Origin: Megamerina dolium
Lineage: Eukaryota; Arthropoda; Insecta; Diptera; Megamerinidae
NCBI GenBank assembly: GCA_963854835.1
Contig: OY978530.1
Span: 16,202,616-16,266,615 of the forward strand
Reading direction: 5' to 3'
Length of the DNA stretch: 64,000 nt
Numbering within the stretch: position 1 is the first letter of the stretch; each line of letters starts with the position of its first letter. A program made the position numbers and the translations under genes. The notes below the pieces were generated by a model. It saw nothing but the letters and a program-made list of their open reading frames with translations. It was not told the DNA's origin and did not search any database. Positions 11,913 through 22,887 of this stretch are shown here, piece after piece.

Positions 11913-14608
11913 TCAATTTATCCAACATTTTGACATTCGTCAGAGTAACATCAATAACCTCGCAACGACGTGCGTCGACAAAGGTCGGTTCTGTTCCCCT
12001 ATTGGCAACTTGTAGACCAAATCTTTCTATAAATTCGAGTAGACAATCTCCTCTATAGTTTTCATTGCTGCTGCCCCACACAGAACTGTGCGCATTGGCA
12101 TCGCAGCCTAAGATCAGACCAACCCCCTTACCATCACAGAATCTCACTAGAGCTTCCACCTCTCTCGAAGGTGGTTCGTCTGGAGAATCGTATGGAAGGT
12201 ATGCTGATGCGATCATAAATGATCCCGCACCGTCACCTATTCTCACTACTGTGAGATCCGGTGAACACAAGTTAGACATTAGAATCGCACGTATCCCATG
12301 TCTAACTAAAATGCATGTCCTCAACTTCCCCTCTGTTTGTGGATAAAACAAAGTGGTCTTTTGTGCAGATAGGCCTTTGATCCTTCCATGAAGAATCCAG
12401 GGCTCCTGAACCAGTGCAATGTCAAGCTCATCCTCATCGAAGCTCCGCACCATCATTGCTGATGCTGCTTTGCTGTAGTGAATATTGAGTTGACACACAT
12501 TTAGTGGTTCCTGGCGCGGGCCCACCTCCCGCCCTAATGGCTTCTTCCTTGCAGAATCTGCCACTAGCCCCACGCCAGGAGCTGCGTCGCACCCCTCATA
12601 CTGCATCCTTCTGGAATTTAACGACGGCCTGTTCAAGACCGCAGTTGAGTCTCCCCCCTGCGATCCTGACGGCCTCCGCGTCCTCCCTAGGACACAGCAC
12701 GGTGAGTACAACACCTGCCCTTTCTGCCTCGCCAAACCCTTCTGTGCGGATAACACTCCATTTGGAAGTGTCCTTCACACAGACGTTCTGGCGCTGCAGC
12801 CTTCTGAGGATGATGTCGCTGGCCACAGCATTGCCATGAGCAACAATCACCATCTTCCTCTTTGTCGACAAGGCAGTTAGGCTGTCACATTTGAGCTTCG
12901 CACCCTCCCACAAACCGATTAGGAGCTTGCACAGCTATTGCTTGGATTGCTGATTTTTGCACCTTAGTACAATCAATCCGCTCTCCACCCTCGCCCTGCC
13001 GACAAATCCAATGTCATTGACATCGTCTTCAAGGGACTCCATAGCATCCAACAAAGATACCTTGAAGGTACTCAGATGAGTATCCTCCAGAAGCCCCTCT
13101 AGTGACAAGTCTATGACTCCCATAACGAAGTCAGCTTCCGCTACTTGAGCGTAAGTCTTCCTCGCCCTGGTGGGCTTGTCCTTTGCCTGTTCAGCCCGAC
13201 GTTTAGGCGCTCTGCCAAGACCGCTCGGCCCAGGTACCGCATTCGAGGACTGTGAGTCCGCTGGGTTAACAATCTTTCCAGATTGTCCACCCCTCTCATC
13301 ACCTCCCGACGTCGAATTTCCCTGTCCCGTCGTTCCCAGAGCTACTCTACCCGTGTTAGGCTTGGGCCTCGAGCTCCTTTCGGAGCGACTGACGGCCTTT
13401 ATAATTGGCCGTCCATCTCTCCGAGCATTTGCCCCTTTTGGTGTCTGCGTGGAAGAATTATCAACCTTCTCAAGAGACGGTTGTCCATCCTTCCCAGCAT
13501 CCACCTCAATTGGCCCCTCCGTCGTCTTCGGATGAGGCTCCTCAGGCGTTGAACTTTTCAAAGTGGTTCCGGATCTATCGCCCCTGAACCTCTTCCCCGA
13601 GTTCTCCACCTCCAAGGTCGACTCATCTTGCAGAAGTCCACTGAGTTGGCCCGAGAGCTGCTCAATGGTCTTCTCCGACGACTTCATGGCCTTTTTACGT
13701 TGTCTCTTTCGCTTCTGCTTCTCCCGTTTCTTCAACAGGATTCGCTCTGCTCTTGAGACTCCGTCCTCTTCGCTTACACCTGATAAAGCTTACGATTCCG
13801 CTCCACTAGGATCGTCTTCGTCCACACCATCAGATGTTCGGCCAGATGTTTTACGCTGCCTCCAAACCGGCTTCCCTGCCGACCTGGTGACACCGTCCTC
13901 TTTATTCAACACCGTCGCAGCCGCCGGCTTAGGTCTTCCGAGACCCGTTCCGTCTGCCGCAACAGATGCTGCCATTGATTTTGGGCTGGCTAAAAGCTCG
14001 GCTTCTATGGAAGCCTCATTTTCCGCCATCCCCTCCACTACTTTTCCCGCCGTGGCTACCAGCACTACTTCGTATGAGGCAGTGCTGTCCGCCATTGCAG
14101 GAATTTCGTTCCGAGTTCCAGAGGTGGGAACGAGTGGTGCAGCTAACAGCTCGGCCTCTGGTGAAGCCTTATTGTCCGCCGTTCCTCCCGTTAACACCCC
14201 CGGAACCCCAGATCCAGTTTTTGGGTTTTTAGAATCAATCTTGTTCCCACGAGTTGCGAAGAAATAAATGTCCGCCTGCGCAGAGATTCGCAGTACGCAG
14301 GTAAGGCTAATTTTTACGGAGGGCGCCAGGTATCCGTAAGCTCACGTTAGCGACTGGGCTATTTGAAAAAGGGGCCCCCAGTCAGGCTGATTTTCGGCAC
14401 GGATCGCTTAACACCTTAATCCAGCCCCTCACCTCCGACCATGATAAGAGTACGTTGCCAAATGCTGTACTATTGAAGAGTAACAAACACTCACCAACTT
14501 ACCCTTATCTTAGCTAGATACCGCCTGACATCGTACAGGCTAAACTGTGGTATCTATTTCCAGTCGGCACCCTCGAGGCGGGTTCAGTGGAGGATTTTGC
14601 CGATTTTT
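11913..14608 (-). mobile_element. LOA-type LINE, left arm
   Basis: Mirror of 26718-29413. The 5' leader is at about 14273-14608, ORF1 at 12596-14272 with two in-frame stops, and the ORF2 endonuclease at 11913-12606, cut by the (TA)n tract. Its 5' end abuts the 3' side of the mariner. Confidence 0.75.
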
Positions 14609-15807
14609 TTTCTTATAAAGTTTGAACGTTAACATTATGTGTGAAAAACTAGATCATTTAAATGACCACCACGCGAATTGTTGCAAGCATCGATTCTTTT
14701 GAGGTAATTTTCGACCACTTTTTGACACATATTGGGCGGTATCTCAGCCATAACGTGACGAATGTTGGTTTTTAGGTGCTCAAGAGTTAAAGGTTTATAG
14801 CCCCACAAAAAAAAAGTCAAGCGGTGTCAAATCGCATGATCTTGGTTGGCACTTGATATCGCCACGACGAATTACGCGGCCAGATAATTTCTCTTGCAAT
14901 AAAGCCATATTCGCTCGAGTTGTGTGGCATGTGGCACCGTCTTGTTGAAACCACATATTCTCTAAGTCGTATTCTTCAATAGCAGGCAAAAAAAAGTCGG
15001 TTATCATATGACCATAACGCTCCGAATTCACGGTGACAGTCGTTCCATCGTCGTTTTCGAAGAAGTAAGGTCCAGTCACACCTCCGGACCAAAGAGCGCA
15101 CCAAGCAGTGACTTTTTGTGGATGTAGTGGCCTCTCTTCAATTACTTGAGGATTCTCAGAACCCCAAATACGACAATTTTGTTTGTTAACATACCCACCG
15201 AGTGAGAAATGTGCTTCGTCGCTGAAGAAAATTTTGTTCGAAAAATCGCCGTCCACCGCCTGTTGTTCAAGCACCCATTCGACGTATCTACGACGTTGTG
15301 AATGGTCAGCTGGCTTCAGTTGTTGTGTGAGCTGGATTTTATATGGATGTAGGTGTAGATCCAAATGCAAAATACGCCATAATATGCCGCAAGACAGTCC
15401 TAATTCCTGAGAACGACGCGGAATCGACACATTCGGGTCTTCGGCAACACTTTCACTTACAGCATCGATATTTTCGGTGGTACGAGCGAAACGATGATGC
15501 ACAGGCCTTACAATATCTGTAACCGATCCAGTCTCTTCATATTTCTTCACAATTTTGCCAATTGCTTGCGTAGTTGGACGATTATGTAAACCATAATCTC
15601 CTCTTAAAGCACGATATGTGGCTGTGGCAGAATCACCATTTTTGTAGTAGGTTTTTACAATTTTAATGCGTTGTGAGATAGTTAAGCGATCCATTTTCGC
15701 AAATGTCAGACTTTGAACTGAAAAAGAAAGAAATTGTTTTAACAACTCAGTTTGACAGATGTCGAATTCTAGCCCTAACTTTTGAAACCGCGAAATGGAT
15801 AACCCTT
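14609..15807 (-). mobile_element. Mariner-like transposon, left, in BEL 3' LTR
   Basis: Tc1/mariner-superfamily element with its 5' terminal repeat AAGGGTTATCCATTTCGCGG (read from 15807 leftward). It sits next to TA at 15808-15809 inside the BEL 3' LTR. The 3' terminal repeat is missing: after the transposase stop, sequence runs directly into the LOA 5' end. From 15210 outward it is identical to the right copy. Between 15211 and 15807 about a dozen substitutions and three indels separate them. Confidence 0.85.
14635..15694 (-). pseudogene. Mariner transposase, one frameshift
   Basis: Starts MDRLTISQRIKIVKTYY (helix-turn-helix DNA-binding region, residues of about 5-115). The catalytic part carries FFSDEAHFSLGG (first D), MWFQQDGATCHT (second D) and SCDLTPLDFF (third D), with about 35 residues between the last two. 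One extra base in a 9-A run near 14810 breaks the frame just after the third D. The foldback copy at 40286 has the 8-base, in-frame version. Otherwise the frame is open to HLNDLVFHT. The transposase would bind its inverted repeats and insert at TA. Confidence 0.8.
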
Positions 15808-16155
15808 TATATAGGGTACTAATATGTAAATACATATGTTTTATATGACTCGATGGTTTAACACTTATTATATTTTAATTTAATATTCGATTTATGTCGA
15901 TATATTCATACTAATCTGATTTATTATTTGCTTAGATTAAATGGTAAGAAAATTCGTTGGTTTTTGCAAAATACACACAAGAAACGCCGCAACGTTGAAA
16001 AAATTGGGTTTCACAGACGACTGACTGATGTATATGCCACTGATTTTAACACACACTTTTCTTTTTGTTAATTTAGTTAGGTTTTTTTTATATTTATTTG
16101 TTTTATAATTTTAGTTTAGTTTTAGTTGTTTTAGTAATTTTAGCTGGCGTAGACA
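15808..16155 (-). repeat. BEL 3' LTR, outer end lost
   Basis: On the minus strand it starts TGTCTACGCC right after a G-rich tract. It runs 348 bases to the TA where the left mariner sits. Its last 65 bases match the first 65 visible bases of the 5' LTR in direct orientation. Confidence 0.7.
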
Positions 16156-16171
16156 TTCCGCCCCCTTGCAG
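16156..16171 (-). other. BEL polypurine tract
   Basis: The minus strand reads GCAAGGGGGCGGAA directly before the LTR start TGT. This is the expected plus-strand primer for reverse transcription. Confidence 0.65.
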
Positions 16172-16600
16172 GATTACTGCAAAGGAGACGTAATATCCAC
16201 GTCCAGGACGTTGAACAATATTTAACAAAAGGGAGTAACTTAAAATTAAAAGAATATGAAAAAAATATAAATTTTAAAATTATATAGACAATAATATATA
16301 AAAAGAGAAATAATATGAAATCAATTCAAAGTGAATGCAAAAATTATAGGGAGAAAATAATAAAAAAAAAAGAGAAATAATATAAATTCAAAATTAAAAA
16401 GAGAAATAATATAAAATAAATTCAAAATTATAAAGAGAGAAAATTACAAAATAATGGGAAGTGCTATGAACTAAATTCAAAAGTATAAAGAAACTTATAA
16501 TAATATAATTCATTAAAAACAGAGGGAAAAATCGAGAGAAAATAATAGAAGATATAAATGAAATGCGAAAAAAAAAATTAATTATGAAATCCGTTAAAGA
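16172..16600. other. AT-rich 3' untranslated region of BEL
   Basis: Repetitive A-rich runs (AAATAATA- and GAGAAAAT-like words) lie between the accessory ORF and the polypurine tract. No coding frame supported. Confidence 0.45.
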
Positions 16601-17209
16601 TATTGCGCATCCATTCTGATGGCGGTAACGAAGAAGTGACGGATGATGGTCCGAAAAAATTCCGGGACATACTGTCCAACAACGCACTCAGCGACAGCAT
16701 CGGGTACATGTGCGGAATAGGGGGCATCATCGGCACGATGGCAAAAGGCACCACAGAAGCAGAAGGCTTCGTTTGATTGCAGACACAGTTGTTAATGGGT
16801 GGAGGAGTGAGATTAGGCGCTGGGGTACATCGGCACGGCTGTGATGTTGTAGCTTTAGTAGTGCCCGATTGGCGCTTTCTTTATGATTTTGGGGCCTTCT
16901 TCGTACGCTGCTGCACTCTCTCATGAAGTAGGGTGTGATGCTTCGCCGAACACAATTGGCATTGCAATACGCTTGTGCATCGTCGTGCCACGTGCGTATA
17001 CGCTAAGCAATTGAAGCAATAGCCGAATTGCTTCGCAACATCACTCCTTTTTTCACAGAAATTGCCAAGAATCGTGAACACAAACGCAGTGGGTGATCTT
17101 TATAACAGACACGGCAATCGGGACGTCTCTGTGCTTCAGCTATGTCTCGAAATTCAGGAGGAGGACGGACTGGACTACGTCGTTTTGGGGTTTTTGATTT
17201 TGGAGCCAT
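16600..17209 (-). pseudogene. Accessory zinc-knuckle ORF downstream of BEL pol
   Basis: Starts MAPKSKTPKRRSPVRPPP (basic, proline-rich) at 17209, within 75 bases of the pol stop. It encodes a double zinc-knuckle protein: CRVCYKDHPLRLC, then CFNCLAYTHVARRC, then CQLCSAKHHTLLH. A one-base slip in an A run near 17060 splits it into two frames; the second continues to about 16860 and decays into proline-rich sequence. The family is the nucleocapsid-like zinc-knuckle region of BEL gag, yet gag of this element has its own knuckles at 22903-23085. A strong 3' splice acceptor precedes the ATG, suggesting expression from a spliced RNA. Its role is unknown. Confidence 0.6.
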
Positions 17210-17216
17210 GGGAAAA

Positions 17217-17250
17217 CTGTAACAAACAAAAAAAAAACACAAAAAAAAGG
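17217..17250 (-). promoter_or_regulatory. Predicted 3' splice acceptor for accessory ORF
   Basis: On the minus strand a T-rich run of about 28 bases ends in GTTTGTTACAG, with the cut at 17217/17216. The ATG follows 7 bases later. Confidence 0.55.
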
Positions 17251-17277
17251 GGATGAGAGTCGTGTTACAGGAGTATT

Positions 17278-20200
17278 TTAGCGAGTGGACATAGTAAGCA
17301 CGACAAGCATTACTATTAGCCGAGTTACGATTCCCTTGGCGGTGCGAATATCGGCGACACGTACATGGGAATCGGGAAGAGGATATGTTTTTTGCACTCG
17401 TCCAAGTCTCCATTCGTTCAGAGGTAAGTGCTCTTTACGTACGACAACTAAATCGCCGATGCGAATGTTATTATTTGGGGACTGCCATTTTGTGTGTTTG
17501 TGCATTTCCTTAAGGTACTCCTCCTTCCACCTTAGGCAGAAGGATTGGTGAATTACCTTAAGACGTTGCCATCTATTAATCACACTTAAGGATTGGTCTG
17601 AGACATCAGGCTCGGCCGGTACCAATAAATCCCAACCGATCAAAAAATGACCCGGTGGAAGGGGGATAAGTCTGCAGGGTTGTCAGACTTATAGGCCTCT
17701 AGTTGAGACATGCCTCGATGCGGGAGAGCAACGTGCTAAATTCTTCAAGAGTGTATTTCAGATTGGGGGTAGCTTCTTCAAATGGGCCTTGAAGCTTTTA
17801 ACACCGGCTTCCCATAGCCCTCCCATATGGGGAGCTCCAGCAGGAATAAATCGCCATTCCAAATCCTGATGGCTATGGGAAGATTCTACGTGCTCACGTA
17901 TGTTACGTAGAAACTTTTCGTTCTCAGCTCGTAGAGCGCGAGAAGTACCAACGAAAGAAGTTCCGTTGTCGGAAAATAATATCAACGGACATCCACGACG
18001 GGAAAAGAAACGGGTAAATGCCGCAAGAAATGTAGGAGTGGTCATGTTACTCGTTGCTTCCAAATGTATTACTTTCGTGGCAAAACACACGAATACGCAA
18101 ACATAACCCTTTGTGATACGGCATGCGCGTCCAATGTATGCCTTAATATCAAACGGACCGGCGAAATCCACACCAGTCGTAGCAAAGGGTCTTGAGAGGG
18201 AGGTACGTTCGGGAGGTAACGCTGCCATTATCTGTGAATAATGCTTCTGCTTCTCAAGTACACATACTTTGCACTTGTGTACCGTAGTCTTCACTAATTT
18301 CTTTAATTTTGGAACCCAATACTCTAATCGGATTAGACGCAAAAGCAGCTTATTAGCGCTGTGCATGGACGCCATGGATACCAAACTCGAGCAACAATCG
18401 AGTAAAACGTCCAGCATATGGGAGAATTATAGGGAATCTCTCTCTGTAAGAGAGAGCCAGGGAATGAACCAATCGTCCATTCATTCGCATTATTCCACTT
18501 GAGCTATCTCTCCAGACGAAATGTTTAGGGAATTGAAACAATATTGGCCTCGTTTAGATGGCTGACAAATATGGCAAAAGCGCCATATATATGATATTAC
18601 ACGAAGCGCACGTGGGAGAGTGGAAAACCGATCTAAAATGTCATCGTTTTCATCTGATCTAACGAAATGCGATTTGATCAGCTTGGTTTCGGAAACATTG
18701 GCCAAATCGGGATTTAGGGTTGTGTTCTGTCAATTTGGGCGTGGCGTCTTTAACCACGATGGCCCCTGCCACCATAGTTCATTATCGGCAAGTTCCTTTG
18801 CGGTGGTTCCTCGTGTAGCCAGATCAGCGGGATTTTCACCAGAGCAAACGTGAAACCAGTTTGAGCTACACATCTTTTCAACGATGGATGAAACACGATT
18901 TGCCACAAAGGTCGTCCAGTGACATGGTGATTTATTAAGCCATGACAACACGATGGTCGAGTCAGTCCAAGCGAACAAAGTATATGTCTCGATTCGTAGC
19001 TGTGGAATCACGGAATCCATCACACGAGCGAGTAAATCTGCTCCGCACAGTTCCAGACGAGGAAGCTATAGCGTTTTAACGGGAGCGTCACCTGTTTTTG
19101 CCGCTAACAAATGGGTGTAAACTTCACCCGTAGGATATTCGATACGCACATATACTGCTGCTGCGTAAGCTTTTTCAGAAGCATCGCAAAAACCATGAAA
19201 TTGCAAGCTGCAGTCTGGTAAAAATTGAACGTAACGGGGAATGCGTATGGCTGTCAGATTGGGGTAATCTGACAAAAATTGTTACCACTTATGAAGTGTT
19301 AAGGGCTTAATCGCTTCATCCCAGTCTGTATTGTCGAGCCATAATTGTTGCATCAATATTTTTGCAACAATAATCTTGGGTGCCAAACAACCGGCAGGGT
19401 CAAATAATTTGGCAATCATTGATAAGACCTCGCGTTTTGTGAATGAAATTTTATTTGGGAGGGGTATTGGGGAAAAAAAGAAGCAGTCAGAGCCGGCATT
19501 CCATTGCAGTCCCAGGGTTTTAGCTGTGCTCTTATCGGAAATATTCAAAAATTCTGAATCCAGCATGTGATTTGAGGGAATATTTGCTAGAACGTCTTGA
19601 TGATTCGACGGCCACTTCCTTAGGGATAATCCAGCTGATTGTAGTGTCGAATTCAACTGATTTCGTGCCGTGATAACTTCGGTCAGCGTATGAGCTCCGG
19701 CAAATACGTCATCTACCTACATTGAGTGCTTCAAAATATCGGAAGCGAGCGGGTTATCCATTTCATACTCATGCGCGAGCTGCAAAAGAGTTCTTATGGC
19801 TAAATATGGAGCACAGTTCACGCCGAATTTAACAGTTTGCAGCTCAAACACCTGAAGTTCTTCATCTACGGATTTTCGAAAATAGATGCATTGGTATGGG
19901 GTGTGCTTGGGATGCAAGAGAATCTGTCGGTACATTTTCTCAATATCGGCGTTACTGGTACTGTCGGGCTTCACCACCGCATGATAAGGAAGATAATATG
20001 ATAAAGAGGGAACTGAGGTATTAGAAGCGATTCTCTTCATGTGCCCAAGATCGAGATATTCGGCAATAACTCGATCATATTCGATCTTAAGTTGGGGATT
20101 CTTAAGTAACCGTACTTCGTTACCAAAGAACTGAGCTCGCGCCGAATTGCGCGACTCTCCTATTGACAACTCCTCGGGAAATTCCCTTTTAAAGGGCAAA

Positions 20201-20346
20201 GACACAACAAAACGGCCATCTTTATTACGAAATGTGGATTTCTGGTAATATTTGTCACAGTACAAGTCTTCGGCTGACTTAGCATTGGTTTTTGAGTATT
20301 CTTAGATCTCCCAGAATGGAGATATTTGACGATTGAGACTTATTTC
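17278..20346 (-). pseudogene. BEL pol: reverse transcriptase, RNase H, integrase
   Basis: Fragments in one order. Reverse transcriptase 19717-20346 (SLPFKREFPEELSIG, PYHAVVKPDSTS). The catalytic box reads stop-VDD because TAG replaces the tyrosine codon at 17 of 19717-19719. Next comes the BEL-specific A17/RNase H region 18730-19656 ([38 protein letters not shown]). Integrase follows at 17758-18541 with a zinc-binding start and core motifs GVDFAGPF, LFSDNGTSF and MGGLWEAGVKSFK. A DUF5641-like end lies at 17278-17643 (GDLVVVRKEHLP, RVADIRTAKG). Several stops and frameshifts make it non-functional as sequenced. Confidence 0.8.
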
Positions 20347-20357
20347 ATTATAAAATG

Positions 20358-20773
20358 AAAGTTAAAGCAAGCCTTAAAAAATAAAAACAACAAAGAGTTA
20401 GAAGAGCACATAGCGAAATTAACACCTGGTGAAGCGTCAGACTACTCTTTGTGGAAATCAGCAAAAAACTCAAATCGGCCAATTCTCACTGATTCCCCCA
20501 TCCGTTTGAGTGACGGTAATTGGGCTAGAAGCAACTGTGAGAAGGGTTTGGCTTTTGCAAACCACCTAAAAAGTGTGTTTACACCCAATCCACCCTCTTT
20601 ACAGTCCTCATTACCAAAATTAACTTCTCAACCTTACTCAATAATGCTCAAAATTAAAAAAGGACATATTCAAAGCAATTTATAAAGATTTAAACCCAAA
20701 AAAATCACCTGGTCCTGATAAAATTACCGGTGAAATGATAAAATAGCTACCTCCGGCTTCAGTAATTCATCTC
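20358..20773 (+). pseudogene. Jockey ORF2, broken upstream segment
   Basis: Translation gives a linker and the start of the reverse transcriptase (a 78-codon frame at 20449-20685, then KSPGPDKITGEMIK) in shifting frames. It leads into the long frame at 20774. The endonuclease is absent through 5' truncation. Confidence 0.6.
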
Positions 20774-22015
20774 ATGCACATTTTCAATGCTATCCTTCGT
20801 ATTAAATACTATCCCAAATGCTGGAAAATTTCAAAAATTATTATGATAACAAAACCAGGAAAAGACCCTACAAAAGTTGCATCGTACAGACCTATCAGCC
20901 TCCTGCTTCTACTCTCTAAGGTATTCGAAAAGCTACTTGTCATGAATATAACTCCATTTATTAATCTCAACCAACTGATTCCTCAACATCAGTTTGGATT
21001 TAGAAAACAGCACGGCACAATAGAACAAGTCCACCGCATTGTAACTCTGATAAGGAACACTTTTGAAGAAAAAAAGTATTGCTCAGTTGTCTTTCTTGAT
21101 ATCACTCAAGCTTTCGATAAAGTATGGCACGATGGCCTGATTTACAAACTCAAACTATTACTGCCTGCAAATGTCTCCTCATTGCTTAGTAGCTATCTCA
21201 CGAAAAGACAATTTCTCGTACATCACAAGGATTACACAACAAATCCATTGGATATTCACGCTGGCGTTCCTCAAGGAAGCGGTTTGGTCCCCTTACTGTA
21301 TCTCTTATACACTTCAGATATGCCCAACAATAACTATACATTCATATCGACCTTTGCTGATGATACGGCAATATTGTGCTCTCGCTCTAACCCCATAGAA
21401 GCTACTAAACTCCTGCAGACTCATGTCGATTCTCTCGAAATCTGGTTAGCAAAATGGCGTATAAAAGTCAATGAATCAAAGAGCGTACATGTAACCTTCA
21501 CGCTAAGGCTAGATACATGTCCCCCACTTAATATTAATGGCCAATCAGTTCCACAATATTCCTCAACAAAGTACTTGGGTATTCACCTCGACAGAAGGCT
21601 GACATGGAAAAATCACATAGAGGCAAAGAAAACTCAGATCAAGCTTAAAATGAATCAGTTATGGTGGCTGTTACACAAAAGATCAAACTTGAATCTTGAA
21701 TACAAAGTGCTATTATATAAAGCAATCCTGAAGCCAATTTGGAGTTATGGTATTCAGTTTTGGGGCACCGCATCTCCCTCAAATATCGAAAAATTGCAGC
21801 GAATACAATCCAAGTGTCTGCGAATTATTGTAAAGGCGCCTTGGTATATGAGGAACGTTAACATCCATCGAGATTTAAATGTACCCACAATTTCTGAGGA
21901 AGTTGCAATGTCCTGCAGAAGCTACATTCAAAAATTACACAGTCATCCGAATCCCCTTGCTAGGCAATTGTTGCTGAGCACGGGGCATCGTCGATTAAAA
22001 AGAAAGACACACTGA
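20774..22015 (+). CDS. Jockey reverse transcriptase (413 codons)
   Basis: A long open frame covering most of a Jockey-clade reverse transcriptase. Motifs in order: ITKPGKDPTKVASYRPISL, QHQFGFRKQHGT, FLDITQAFDKVWHDGL, GVPQGSGLVPLLY and TFADDTAILC (catalytic aspartates), then the thumb region KYLGIHLDRRLTWKNHI and IWSYGIQFWG. The usual SVLGP is changed to SGLVP, which may weaken activity. It ends RRLKRKTH at a TGA. The first ATG is internal to the domain, so the protein start is upstream and lost. Youngest-looking LINE in the window. Confidence 0.85.
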   Translation: MHIFNAILRIKYYPKCWKISKIIMITKPGKDPTKVASYRPISLLLLLSKVFEKLLVMNITPFINLNQLIPQHQFGFRKQHGTIEQVHRIVTLIRNTFEEKKYCSVVFLDITQAFDKVWHDGLIYKLKLLLPANVSSLLSSYLTKRQFLVHHKDYTTNPLDIHAGVPQGSGLVPLLYLLYTSDMPNNNYTFISTFADDTAILCSRSNPIEATKLLQTHVDSLEIWLAKWRIKVNESKSVHVTFTLRLDTCPPLNINGQSVPQYSSTKYLGIHLDRRLTWKNHIEAKKTQIKLKMNQLWWLLHKRSNLNLEYKVLLYKAILKPIWSYGIQFWGTASPSNIEKLQRIQSKCLRIIVKAPWYMRNVNIHRDLNVPTISEEVAMSCRSYIQKLHSHPNPLARQLLLSTGHRRLKRKTH

Positions 22016-22188
22016 ATATGCTGTGAAATTGCTATACCTCGCGACTCAACAAATTGTGATGGAACGTTGGGAATATCACATAATTTTAGTTAGTTTGTAA
22101 GATTTGATTACTTATTGTTAGTTTCTAAGTAATTTAGAAAGATCCAATAAAAAAAGCTTGTTAGAAAAAAAAAATAAATTATAAAATG

Positions 22189-22887
22189 CAAAACTGGTCC
22201 ATGCTTTTGGAGGTTTGCATAACGACCAGTGATAATCCAGCCGAAAACTGTATTTTGGGCAATCAGGGTACCAAGAATGCCCTTGCGAATACCTTCTTGT
22301 AGTATGGGTAGGTAGATGTCTCCACCTAAAACAAGGTCTACTGGGGAACTTCTATGCAGATTTTCATCTGCTAACCGTAAACCTGCTAGTTCCTTACGAA
22401 AGTTAGCAGATATGGCACAAGAAGGTAATTTTCCTGTGTGTTTGGCTAATACAAAGGCATCCACTTTAATCGTGACGCTGGGGTCAACTGGGGAACCGAT
22501 CTCCAACGAACACATTTTTGACGAATGGGCTGTAACGACCTCATTTAGGCCCGTAACCGTCGTCCGTACTTCGCAAATAGGGAGGCGCAACCTATTTTGC
22601 AGCCGCTCAGACATAAACGTAGCTTCCGAACCGGAATCGATAAGCGCTCGAGCTATAAAGGAGTTGTTGTGGTGCCGAATGTGTACCAGGGCTGTTCCCA
22701 GTGGCACTGCATGGTTTTGTGTCGGATGGCTTGTAGAATCCAAAGCCTTTTCGTGTTTTTCTTGTGTAGCAGGTTGTAATTGGGATGCAAACGCATTGTG
22801 AGCTTGTTCTGCTAACTTTGTAGTGGGAGTAACGACAGGAGTTGCATCGCGACGGGAGTCAAGGGGTTCGGCTGACCTATTAAGCAA
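22189..22887 (-). pseudogene. BEL protease region
   Basis: Minus-strand frame with the aspartic protease motif ARALIDSGSEATF, then LQNRLRLPICEVRTTVTGLN and LGGDIYLPILQEG (BEL/Pao protease). GWIITGRY follows, leading to the reverse transcriptase. The protease would release mature Gag and Pol. The frame runs into the Jockey insertion at 22188 and resumes at 20346. Confidence 0.75.

Larger units (their letters stand above)
2558..15210. repeat. Left arm of giant inverted repeat
   Basis: Positions p here match the reverse complement of 41324-p (outer part) or 41326-p (inner part). Every ORF and junction compared is identical to the right arm. The 2-base change of offset falls in the (TA)n tract at about 11823-11912. 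Mismatches reappear at 2557 and 2549 on the outside and at 15211 on the inside. Confidence 0.9.
20347..22188 (+). mobile_element. Jockey-clade LINE insertion with 11-base duplication
   Basis: A 5'-truncated Jockey element (20358-22177) inserted in the BEL pol frame on the opposite strand. It is flanked by ATTATAAAATG at 20347-20357 and 22178-22188. The 3' end has AATAAA at about 22146 and a short A-rich tail. Removing the insert and one duplication restores the BEL frame from protease into reverse transcriptase, apart from one stop. Confidence 0.9.

Noticed and set aside
13170..14267. Long plus-strand ORFs opposite the LOA element (121, 234 codons; mirrored at 27059-28156 on the minus strand)
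   Set aside because: They are antisense shadows of the GC-richer LOA ORF1, with no motif and low-complexity Pro/Ser translation.
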